From contig NZ_JNIM01000001.1 of the NCBI RefSeq assembly GCF_000702505.1, forward strand, positions 4,030,001 through 4,094,000: a stretch of DNA of 64,000 bases, read 5' to 3'. The stretch is from Thermogemmatispora carboxidivorans (GTDB lineage Bacteria; Chloroflexota; Ktedonobacteria; Ktedonobacterales; Ktedonobacteraceae). The translations under genes were made by a program, and so were the position numbers. Under the pieces are notes generated by a model that was given only the letters and a program-made list of their open reading frames with translations, made no database searches and was not told the DNA's origin. Within the stretch, counting starts at the first letter, position 1; each line of letters begins with the position of its first letter. This document shows, piece after piece, positions 45,001-52,565 of the stretch.

Positions 45001-45686
45001 TGCAGACTCTGGCGGGGCGGCAAATGTTCTTGAAGCGCGCCTTTACTTATCAGGAGGGCGAGTTAGCTGAGCGGCGGCGCCGCCTCCATGAGAAGGCTCT
45101 GGCCGGCGATGCGCGGGCGAAGGGCGAGTTGACGCGCGTCAAGGCTTTGCAGCAGTCGCTGCAAAGGCGGCGCGAGGAGGCGCTGATGACGCTGAGTCGC
45201 GAGCCGGAGCTGTTGGGGGTGGGAGAGGTGACGCTGCTGGCGCAGGCTGTGGTTTTGCCGTCGGTTGATCCCGAGGATGAGCGGCGCTATGCGGAGGCGG
45301 TGGAGGAGATCGCAATGCGGATGGCGCGCGCGTATGAGGAGGAGCGCGGGGCGCTGGTGTGGGATGTGTCGACGCCAGCGAAGGCGCGGGCCGCCGGGCT
45401 GGAGTCCTGGCCGGGCTTCGATTTGCTCTCGCGGCGCCCTTCAGGCGAGGAGCGGGCGATCGAGGTAAAGGGGCGTGTCGGGACTGGCCCGATTGAGATG
45501 ACGGAAAATGAGTATCGGCGCGCACAGAATCTGGGTGCAAAATATTGGTTGTATTGCGTTTTCGAATGTGAGAAGCTGGCTCCGGTGCTGCGGCGCGTTC
45601 AGAATCCGCACGCGAAGCTGACCGCCTATCCCAAGGGCGGGGTGCTCTTCTCGCCGGCGGATATTCAGCGCGCCGCCGAGGAGTGA
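42066..45686 (+). CDS. SNF2/DEAH-type helicase with C-terminal DUF3883 (defence operon)
   Basis: 1206 aa from TTG 42066 (AAGGAG 9 nt upstream). Residues 1-120 are variable. The SF2 ATPase core has Walker A DDAGAGKT (149-156), DEAH (251-254), LLLLTATPH, a coiled charged insert, and the second RecA domain with IIFTEHRDTLEFL, ATDAAGEGVNLQ and QRMGRIHRYGQ. A long helical region follows, and the last ~110 residues are a DUF3883 domain (SGEERAIEVKGRVGTG, MTENEYRRAQNLGAKYWLY), a PD-(D/E)XK-like fold with E-x-K. This is the helicase of Hma-type and DrmD of class 1 DISARM-type loci. The methylase starts 57 nt later. It probably translocates on foreign DNA and may cut or sense it. Confidence 0.88.
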   Translation: MSGSGSDPSDPTAFPPSEQSLRRHRPHEEEQAQWPVSHLDLVQQAQEGTLPRPPAGHIEPLTGLTASHSPPKVLAAWERAGSWRAGPPDFDADPVVVRTVVEGERLSYAYLFNPTFASEVALIDPLPHQRIAVYEYLLPQSRLRFLLADDAGAGKTIMTGLYIREMLSRRLITRVLIVSPAGLVGNWRHELQRLFNLPFRIVVGSEARGSNPFVGPESNLLIVSVDTLAGERLFRRLQEETVEPYDLVVFDEAHKLSASFDSDGRLRATDRYRLAEALAGIPTDDARWSLSWSCHHLLLLTATPHMGKPDPYYCLWRLLEPELLSTPQAFEQFPAEERRRHFLRRVKEELVTLDGRPLYPPRLATTLRYELSPPEQALYEETTEYIRTTYNRASLLNRQAARLAMSVFQRRLASSTYALLRSLERRLERLDDLIARVRRGELPSARLRQLTQAALSELSDPLETKTADEEERVAGQEEHERAEEEILRAVLASSLQELEVERAQVARLLAQARQVYERGSEAKFEKLREVLRDPRFAGEKLIIFTEHRDTLEFLQRRLEALGFTGQLAVIHGGMDYEEREQAVSFFRRPLTEGGARYLLATDAAGEGVNLQVAWLLVNYDLPWNPARLEQRMGRIHRYGQQHDSVSIVNLVAGNTREGRVMERLLEKLEAIRQELGSDKVFDVIGRLLEGVSLREYMERVVLGPAEVTEEIGRRLEESLTAQRVRAEQEEERRRYGLSEGAAGTGADAIRRELPRLRQELERERYRRLLPGYVRAFVERAAPLLGLQVEDYGDGTFGLRERMAGALEQLTPALERYPLSRRRRLTVYPPRADEEVIFLYPGEPVFDRLQHLIWARYAEQAERGAIFIDPTARRPYMFFLLRLVVRREGDASLRALQRPELVRVALVGVRQEEGGTLSECPAEQLLLLRDGSGDEDQAERARRALELWAPLWPQRMEALEAFVRETVGKRLVEERRAALLQTLAGRQMFLKRAFTYQEGELAERRRRLHEKALAGDARAKGELTRVKALQQSLQRRREEALMTLSREPELLGVGEVTLLAQAVVLPSVDPEDERRYAEAVEEIAMRMARAYEEERGALVWDVSTPAKARAAGLESWPGFDLLSRRPSGEERAIEVKGRVGTGPIEMTENEYRRAQNLGAKYWLYCVFECEKLAPVLRRVQNPHAKLTAYPKGGVLFSPADIQRAAEE

Positions 45687-45743
45687 GCTGCTTTCTCCTA
45701 TGATATTTCTTTCCCCAGTATATCGCTGTTAAGGAATATGGTT

Positions 45744-48700
45744 ATGCATGAGGAGCGTCGCCTGATTGAGGTCGATTTCCCTTTGAAGCAGACGTCTCTT
45801 GATGCGGTGCATGAGAAGAATGTGCGCCACGGGCATCTGTCGACGTTGCATATCTGGCCGGCGCGCCGTCCGCTGGCGGCCTGTCGCGCGGCCTTGCTGA
45901 CGGCCTTGCTGCCGGCCCCGGAGTCGGAGCAGCAGCGGCGCCAGTTGTTGCAGCGCATTGCCGGACGAGTGAAAGATCCGACCCGCCAGCGCCAGCGGCA
46001 GGGGGCACGTCGTCTGGAGCATCAGGAGGAGACGGAAGGGGGGGTCCTGCATTGGGGACGGGAGACGGATGAAGCGCTGGAGCCGTTTCGCCAGGAGATT
46101 CGGGCGGCTTTCGGCGGGCGGGCACCGCGGGTGCTTGATCCGTTCGCCGGCGGCGGAGCTATTCCGCTGGAGGCCATGCGCCTGGGCTGCGAGGTGACGG
46201 CGATCGATCTGAATCCGGTGGCCTGGTTTCTGTTGAAGTGCACGCTGGAATATCCCTGGCACCTGGCCGGGGAGCGGCGCCGGCTGCCGGATTTTGTGTT
46301 GGGCTGGCACTCTTTTATGGAGGCTTATCTGAAGGCTCAGGGCCTGAAGGGAGCGAGGCTGGAGGCGACGCTAAGGCAGCTGGGAGTGAATGGAGCAGGC
46401 GAGGGAGCAGAAGCGGAGGAGCCGCCACGGCAGCCTGAGCTAACTGGTCTGCAGGTCGCTGTGAGTCTGGAGGCTGAGGCGGCCTGGCATGTGCGCGCCT
46501 GGGGCGAGTGGGTGTTGCAGCGGGCGCGGGCGGCGCTGGCAGGCTACTATCCGATGGTCGATGACAGGCCGACGGTGGCTTACCTGTGGGCGCGAACGAT
46601 GCGCTGCAAGAATTGCCGGGCGACGGTGCCGCTGCTCAAGACGCGCTGGCTGGCCAGGACAGGGAAGAAGCGGGTGGCGCTCAAGATGGAGCCAAACGCT
46701 GAGCGGACGGGCGTGGTCTTCGAGATCTGGGAGGATGTGCCGCTGCCGACGGGGACGACCCAGGAGCGCCGGGCTTTTGAGCGCCGCGTGGGTGGGGGGA
46801 CGATGTCGCGCACAGGGGTAACCTGCCCCTGCTGCGGGACGGTGATCAAGATGGAGGATATCCGCTTTGAGGGCAAGGCGGGCCGCCTGGGGACGATGCT
46901 GACGGCGGTGATTGTCGAGGGCAAGCAGGGGAAGGAGTATCGCTTGCCGACGGAGGAGGAGCGCCAGGCTGCTGAGGAGGCGGCTCAGGCGCTGCCAACC
47001 TTGTTCGCGGCGATCCCTTTCGGTCTGCCAGAGGAGCCTTTGCCCCGCGGCGGTCCCGGAGCCAGCCGCGCTTTTTCAGTGGATGGCTACGGCTTTGAGC
47101 GCTGGGAGCAGCTCTTTACGCCGCGCCAGTTGCTGGCCCTGGGGACCTTCGTGCGCGAGACGCGTGCTGTGCGCGAGGAGCTGCGCCTCCGCGGCTATCC
47201 GCCGCACTGGGTGGAGGCCATCAGCGCCTATCTGGCCCTGGCGATTGACCGCACTGCTAACTATATGAGTACCCTTTGCGTATGGGAACCGGCAGCGGGG
47301 GAGGTCAAACAAACGTTCTTGCGTTTTGCTTTACCCATTAGCTGGGATTTTGCAGAAGCTAACCCATTATCTACTAAGGAGAGGTTCTACAATGGAGCTA
47401 TTGCTGGTATCACAGAAGTTCTGAGAAACCTACTATCTCCTACATCTTCTTCAAGTAAGCCTACTATTTTAAATCAAAGCGCAACTCAGTCTGTTCCATC
47501 GAAGTTTGATCTGATCATTACTGATCCACCTTATTATGACGCCATCCCCTACTCTGACCTGATGGACTTCTTCTACGTCTGGCTTCGGCGCAGCCTGCAC
47601 GGCCTCAGCCCCGAGATCGACGCCGTCTTTGCCAGCCTGCTCGCGCCCAAGTGGGATCATGAGCGCAACGACGGCGAGCTGATCGACGACGCCAGCCGCT
47701 TCGCTGGCGACCGCCAGCGCTCGCGGGCCGCCTACGAAGACGGCATGTACCGCGCCTTCCAGGCCTGTTACCGCGCTCTGAGCCCCGACGGGCGCCTGGT
47801 CATCGTCTTCGCCCACAAGCAGCCCGACGCCTGGGAGACCCTGGTCGCCGCCCTCATCCGCGCCGGCTTCGTCGTCGTGGCTTCCTGGCCAATAGCAACT
47901 GAGATGAGGGGAGGAGTCCGTAACTTCGAACGAGCTTCCCTTTCTTCCTCCATCTGGCTGGTCTGCCGGCGGCGGCCCGAGAGCACGCGCCCCGGCTGGG
48001 ACAAGACCGTCCTTGCCGAGATGCGCCAGAACATTACCGAACGCCTGCGCCACTTCTGGGACGTCGGCATTCGCGGCCCCGACTTCATCTGGTCGGCCAC
48101 CGGCGTGGCCCTCGAAATCTACAGCCGCTACCCGGTTGTCAAAAAAGCCGACCAGCCGGGCCAGCTCATGAGCGTCAGCGAATTCCTGCGCCACGTCCGG
48201 CGCATCGTCGTCGACTTCATGGTTGGGCGTGTCCTCAGCCAGAGCGACCAGAGCATCAGCGAGCTGGACGACCTCACCGCCTACTACCTGCTGCACCGCT
48301 ACAGCTTCGGCTTCGAGCCGGTACCCAGCGGCGTCTGTATCCTCTACGCCATGTCCTGCGGCCTCAGCGATCGCGACCTCGTGCAGCGCTACGACCTGCT
48401 CAGCCGCGGCGCCCCGGCCAGCGCCCCCAATGGCAACGGCAGCAGCTCCGACGGGAGCGACGAGGAAGACGAGGGCGACGAGGAGACCGGCGAAGAGCAG
48501 AGCGAGAGCAGCGGCAGCAACCTGCGCCTCAAAAGCTGGCAGCAGCGTCGTCAGCCGCACCTGGGTCAGAGCGTCAACGGCAGAGACGATGAGCCGCCCC
48601 CGCTCATCGACCAGGTTCATCATCTCATGCACCTGTGGAAGGCCGGCGACGTCCGTCCCGTCAACGACTATCTCGACCATCAGATGCTCGACCACAAGCC

Positions 48701-48842
48701 GCTCTTCCGTGCCCTGCTGCAGGCCCTCATCGAGCTGGCCGCCGAGAGCAGCGATGAGCGTTCCCTGTTGGAGAGCATCAGCAACCATCTCGACCAGCGC
48801 AAAGGCTTGCCGAGCCAGCGCCTGCCGTTCAGCCGGGTCTAG
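45744..48842 (+). CDS. DUF1156 adenine-specific DNA methylase (defence operon)
   Basis: 1032 aa. The DUF1156 N-terminus (HGHLSTLHIWPARRPLAACRA) comes first, then SAM motif I DPFAGGGAIP (132-141). Two Cys pairs (CKNC and CPCC) form a likely zinc knuckle at ~285-370, and the catalytic DPPY is at 594-597, i.e. N6-adenine or N4-cytosine methylation. An acidic low-complexity stretch near 890-920 precedes a helical C-terminus. ATG 45744 has AAGGA 8 nt ahead. It would mark host DNA in a BREX/DISARM-like way. The gene is a mosaic: G/T-ending codons before ~47260, an AT-rich block at 47262-47535, and C-ending codons afterwards. Confidence 0.9.
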   Translation: MHEERRLIEVDFPLKQTSLDAVHEKNVRHGHLSTLHIWPARRPLAACRAALLTALLPAPESEQQRRQLLQRIAGRVKDPTRQRQRQGARRLEHQEETEGGVLHWGRETDEALEPFRQEIRAAFGGRAPRVLDPFAGGGAIPLEAMRLGCEVTAIDLNPVAWFLLKCTLEYPWHLAGERRRLPDFVLGWHSFMEAYLKAQGLKGARLEATLRQLGVNGAGEGAEAEEPPRQPELTGLQVAVSLEAEAAWHVRAWGEWVLQRARAALAGYYPMVDDRPTVAYLWARTMRCKNCRATVPLLKTRWLARTGKKRVALKMEPNAERTGVVFEIWEDVPLPTGTTQERRAFERRVGGGTMSRTGVTCPCCGTVIKMEDIRFEGKAGRLGTMLTAVIVEGKQGKEYRLPTEEERQAAEEAAQALPTLFAAIPFGLPEEPLPRGGPGASRAFSVDGYGFERWEQLFTPRQLLALGTFVRETRAVREELRLRGYPPHWVEAISAYLALAIDRTANYMSTLCVWEPAAGEVKQTFLRFALPISWDFAEANPLSTKERFYNGAIAGITEVLRNLLSPTSSSSKPTILNQSATQSVPSKFDLIITDPPYYDAIPYSDLMDFFYVWLRRSLHGLSPEIDAVFASLLAPKWDHERNDGELIDDASRFAGDRQRSRAAYEDGMYRAFQACYRALSPDGRLVIVFAHKQPDAWETLVAALIRAGFVVVASWPIATEMRGGVRNFERASLSSSIWLVCRRRPESTRPGWDKTVLAEMRQNITERLRHFWDVGIRGPDFIWSATGVALEIYSRYPVVKKADQPGQLMSVSEFLRHVRRIVVDFMVGRVLSQSDQSISELDDLTAYYLLHRYSFGFEPVPSGVCILYAMSCGLSDRDLVQRYDLLSRGAPASAPNGNGSSSDGSDEEDEGDEETGEEQSESSGSNLRLKSWQQRRQPHLGQSVNGRDDEPPPLIDQVHHLMHLWKAGDVRPVNDYLDHQMLDHKPLFRALLQALIELAAESSDERSLLESISNHLDQRKGLPSQRLPFSRV

Positions 48843-48864
48843 GCAAGGCTCTCTGATCCATCCT

Positions 48865-48908
48865 GCAGCAGGCCAGAAGAGGGCAGCTGCACGTTCCTGG
48901 CCTGCTGC
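48865..48908 (+). other. hairpin between methylase and ATPase genes
   Basis: GCAGCAGGCCAG and CTGGCCTGCTGC form a perfect 12-bp stem with a 20-nt loop, 22 nt after the methylase stop in a 203-nt gap. No T tract follows. It could attenuate or process the operon mRNA so that the DUF499 gene is expressed at a different level. Confidence 0.5.
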
Positions 48909-49045
48909 CCGATCTGTTCCTGCTCCGATCGCAGGGGCGGGCCAAGCCGGAGCGGGCAGGCTGGCCTCAGCCAGCCCCGGGAGGGGGTACCTTGATTGGA
49001 GGAGATGTACGAGCAAGACAGGCAAGTAGACGGAGAGAGGAATAT

Positions 49046-52000
49046 ATGAGCACCAGTGCACACCGGTGGCATCCCTGGCATGGGATCGTGCGCCTGCGCG
49101 ACGAACTGCTGAGTGGTGACCTCAGCCTGGCCAGCTTTGCCGCCGACCTCTATGACGTCGTCATGCAGCGAGGCAACTCGCTCTACCGCGAGCCGGACGA
49201 ATTCTTCTCCTTCACCTATCCCACGGCCAACATGCGCCGCCTGGCGCGGGAAGTCATGCAGCGCCAGGCCGGGCGCAGCGATCGTGCTGTCTACCAGCTA
49301 GAGCTATACTACGGCGGCGGCAAGACCCACACCCTCATTACCCTCTATCACCTGGCTCGTCGGCCCGAGCGGCTTCCCAAGCTGCCCGCCGTCGAAGAAT
49401 TCCTGGCAGCCATCGGTCTGAGTGCCCTGCCGCGGGCGCGCATTGCCGTCCTGGCCTTCGACAAGCTTGACCCAGAGAAGGGCCTGGAGATTCCGGGACC
49501 TGGTGGTGAGCGACGTCGGCTGCGTCATCCCTGGAGCATTCTGGCCTACCAACTGGCAGGTAGCGAGGGGCTGCGCCTGATCCACAGCGAGGACCAGGAC
49601 GCGGAGCGCGAGACGCCGCCAGCGGAGGAGCTGCTCGCCAATCTTCTTTCTCTGCCGGCCCGCCAGGGAGACGCCACCCTGGTTCTCATGGACGAGGTCC
49701 TCATCTATGTCCGCGAGAAGGTCGGCCTTGATCCTGTCTGGCGCTGGCGCATGAGCGACTTTTTCCAATATTTGACGCAGGCCGCCAACAAGGTACCCAC
49801 CTGCGCCGTTGTCGTCTCGCTGCTGGCCAGCGACCCGCGCAAGCGTGACGAGCTCGGGCGCGAGCTGAGCAACGAGCTACAGGAGATCCTCGGGCGCCAG
49901 CGCGAGCCGGTTTTCCAGCCGGTTGAAAAAGAGGACCTTGCCGAGGTTCTGCGCCGGCGCTTCTTCACCCCTGACTCCATCCGCAACCGTGACCTTTTCC
50001 GTCCCCAGGCCATCTTTGCTGTCAACGGCATCGCCTCCCTTGTCGAAGAGGTTGCCAACCATCGTCACGAGCTTGAGGAGCGCATTGTCAACAGCTATCC
50101 CTTTCATCCCGATCTCATCGATCTCTTCTACGGCAAATGGACCGACCTGCAGACCTTCCAGGGGACGCGCGGCACGCTGCGCAACTTTGCCCTGGCCTTG
50201 CGCGACGCCGCGCGCTGGGACCCCTGCCCGCTGGTTTCTGTCAATGCCTTCATTGGCCCGCCCAACGGCAGCGGCCTCTCCGAGGTCGCACACGAGCTAG
50301 CCACTACCGCCGAAAACGAATCGTACGAGGGCCGACGCCAGGCCTGGAGCGCCATTCTACAGAGCGAGCTAGAGAAGGCGCGCCAGATCCAGCGCTCCTT
50401 TCCCTCATTGCGTTTCCGCGAGGTCGAGCAGGCGGTTTTTGCCACCTTCCTGCACTCGCAGCCGGTGGGCAAAGATGCCAACCTGCATGAGTTGCTGCGC
50501 CTCATTGGCCAGATGAGTCCCGATCGCATTGCCCTGACGCAGGCCCTGAAGCAGTGGACCGAGATCTCCTGGTTTCTCGACGAGAGCACTTGGCACGAGA
50601 GAGAGAAACTGGACGAGGAGGGCCAGGAGTTGCCAAAGGTCTGGCGTCTGGGAGCGCGGCCCAACCTGCGTCAGATGCATCACGATGCCTGTCAGAACAT
50701 CAGTTCCGAGGCTGTCGAGCACCATCTACGCCGTGAAATTGAGGAGTGTCGCTATCTCTTCTCGACCGGTGGCGAACGGCATCCGCCGCGCGTGCACAAG
50801 CTTGCCAAGGAGCCGCGCGACGTAGATGACGACGGAGATCTACACCTGGTCGTCCTGGGGCCAGAAGGGGCCTGCCGTCCCGGCCATCCTTCGGAGCTGG
50901 CCCTGCGCATCCTCAACGAGAAGAGCGGTCCCGAGGCGCCGCGCGTCTATCGCAACGCCGTCATCGTGGTAGCTCCCTACACGCGCGGGCTGGATGGTGC
51001 CCGTGAAGCCATGCGCAGCTATCTGGGCTGGCTCGACGTTGAGGAGCGACTCAAGCGTGAAGAGCAGGAGGTCGACAGCAATCGCCAGGCGTTGCTGGAG
51101 CGCGAGAAGAAAGAGAGTGAGATGCGCCTCAAGGAGCTGGTGCGCGAGAGCTACTGCATTGTGGTGGCGCTCGCGGTCAACAACGAGGCGGAGGCATTCC
51201 AGATCAAGCTCACCGAGAGCAATCTGTACGCCTCGCTCAAGGCTGACGAGCGTCTGCGCATCTCGGAGCAGCCAATCGAGGCAGAGGCTCTGCTGCCGGG
51301 CGGTCCGTACGAGCTGTGGCGTCCGGGCGAGAGCGCGCGGCGTTACAAGGATGTAGTGGAGGCATTCGCCCAGTTCGTGCACCTGCCGCGCATTGTCGAC
51401 CGCCAGGCGATCAGGCAGACCCTGATCAATGGCTGTCTGCAGGGACGCTTTGTTTTTCGTCAGCCGCGGCCCGATCGCAGCTATCGCACCTTCTGGCGGC
51501 GGCGTCCCGATGAGGAGGTGCTGCGCGATCCGGCGCTGGAGGTGGTTCTGGCGGAGGTGGCCAGCCTGACAGAGCTGGCACCTGAGCTGTTGCAGCCTGG
51601 GATTTTGCCGGAGCTATGGGAGGATGAGGAGCTACATCTCAGTCGGCTCTACGTCTACTTTGGCGGCGGTCATGTCGTCCATGAGCAGCGCGATGGTTAC
51701 AGTGAGCCGTTGGCCATTCCGCGGGCTGAGCCGGGGGTGATCAGGCAGGCGGTGCGTGAGACGGTGCGAGGGCGACAGCTCTGGTTATTGAGCGGGCAGA
51801 GCAGCTTTTTGGGGGAGGAGGTGGCTGAGGATGTGCTCTTGAGCGAGGGGGCGCGCCTGCGGCCTCCGCCGGAGCCGTTGGCGGCCAGTGAGATTCTGCC
51901 TGAGCGGTTGCCGGAGGCCTGGCATGGTGAGCAGACGACGGCGCGGGAGATCGCTGATGCGCTGGCCAGGCGGGTGGGTATGCCCTTGCCCTGGCTGACG

Positions 52001-52435
52001 GTGCGGGCGGTCATTGAGGATGCTTTTCAGCAGCGTCTGCTGGAGCGCAGCATCGACTCAGGTCCCTGGCCGTGTGACTATGCGGGGGCGCGGGGAGTGA
52101 AGATCCAGGTGATGCGCCAGGAGCCGGTAATGGTGGCTGGCCTGCAGAGCACGCTCATGGGGGTGGCAGGTGTCAGCACCGCGCGTGAGCAGCCCGCGGC
52201 TTACGTGTTACCGCTGCGCGCTGAGGCGACGCTTGAGAGCGGCGAGCTTCAGAATCTGGCTGAGGTAGTTGGCGAGCTGTTCAAGATCTGCGGGGACTAC
52301 AGTCTTACTCTGCGTCTCCAGGTTGGGATCGAGGTTGAGCCGGCCAGTCGTGTGACGGAGGAGGCTTTGCAGCGTTTGAATGCTGTGCTGGGCGAGGTGG
52401 CACCTGGCTTGAGGCTGCGCTCTTCTTCTGTCTGA
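49046..52435 (+). CDS. DUF499 AAA+-type ATPase (defence operon)
   Basis: 1129 aa from ATG 49046, with GAGAGG 5-6 nt ahead. The N-terminal ATPase domain holds ELYYGGGKTHTLI (P-loop GGGKT 90-94) and TLVLMDEVLIYV (Walker B), both in the form typical of DUF499. A long helical middle contains a coiled segment (ERLKREEQEVDSNRQALLER) near 680. The C-terminus is beta-rich and repeats the YGGGH type of strand (LYVYFGGGHVV). DUF499 ATPases occur with DUF1156 methylases and SNF2 helicases in predicted phage-defence loci (Hma). This gene closes the operon and is followed by a terminator and CRISPR array 2 in the opposite sense. Confidence 0.9.
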   Translation: MSTSAHRWHPWHGIVRLRDELLSGDLSLASFAADLYDVVMQRGNSLYREPDEFFSFTYPTANMRRLAREVMQRQAGRSDRAVYQLELYYGGGKTHTLITLYHLARRPERLPKLPAVEEFLAAIGLSALPRARIAVLAFDKLDPEKGLEIPGPGGERRRLRHPWSILAYQLAGSEGLRLIHSEDQDAERETPPAEELLANLLSLPARQGDATLVLMDEVLIYVREKVGLDPVWRWRMSDFFQYLTQAANKVPTCAVVVSLLASDPRKRDELGRELSNELQEILGRQREPVFQPVEKEDLAEVLRRRFFTPDSIRNRDLFRPQAIFAVNGIASLVEEVANHRHELEERIVNSYPFHPDLIDLFYGKWTDLQTFQGTRGTLRNFALALRDAARWDPCPLVSVNAFIGPPNGSGLSEVAHELATTAENESYEGRRQAWSAILQSELEKARQIQRSFPSLRFREVEQAVFATFLHSQPVGKDANLHELLRLIGQMSPDRIALTQALKQWTEISWFLDESTWHEREKLDEEGQELPKVWRLGARPNLRQMHHDACQNISSEAVEHHLRREIEECRYLFSTGGERHPPRVHKLAKEPRDVDDDGDLHLVVLGPEGACRPGHPSELALRILNEKSGPEAPRVYRNAVIVVAPYTRGLDGAREAMRSYLGWLDVEERLKREEQEVDSNRQALLEREKKESEMRLKELVRESYCIVVALAVNNEAEAFQIKLTESNLYASLKADERLRISEQPIEAEALLPGGPYELWRPGESARRYKDVVEAFAQFVHLPRIVDRQAIRQTLINGCLQGRFVFRQPRPDRSYRTFWRRRPDEEVLRDPALEVVLAEVASLTELAPELLQPGILPELWEDEELHLSRLYVYFGGGHVVHEQRDGYSEPLAIPRAEPGVIRQAVRETVRGRQLWLLSGQSSFLGEEVAEDVLLSEGARLRPPPEPLAASEILPERLPEAWHGEQTTAREIADALARRVGMPLPWLTVRAVIEDAFQQRLLERSIDSGPWPCDYAGARGVKIQVMRQEPVMVAGLQSTLMGVAGVSTAREQPAAYVLPLRAEATLESGELQNLAEVVGELFKICGDYSLTLRLQVGIEVEPASRVTEEALQRLNAVLGEVAPGLRLRSSSV

Positions 52436-52500
52436 GTGTGGAGGATGGATCTTTTCCTTTTGCTCGTTGCCATCTCTTGAATTAGGGAAGAGAAGCACGG

Positions 52501-52529
52501 TGAGCGCCGGGCATGCTACCCGGCGCTCA
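52501..52529 (+). terminator. terminator of the defence operon
   Basis: TGAGCGCCGGG and CCCGGCGCTCA form a perfect 11-bp stem with a 7-nt loop, followed by the T-rich TGTTTCATTTCTTT. It lies between the DUF499 stop and the leader-distal end of array 2 and may also stop CRISPR transcripts arriving from the right. Confidence 0.85.
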
Positions 52530-52565
52530 TGTTTCATTTCTTTGTGCTTTTCTGTGCTCTCATCT

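Noticed and set aside
43815..45023. 402-codon minus-strand ORF opposite the SNF2 helicase gene
   Set aside because: Shadow of a GC-rich gene: no domain, rich in Arg/Gln/Leu/His, no ribosome site, while the plus frame has full helicase motifs.
47469..49061. 530-codon minus-strand ORF opposite the methylase
   Set aside because: Antisense shadow of the C-terminal methylase frame; its Val/Asp/Gly-rich product has no domain.
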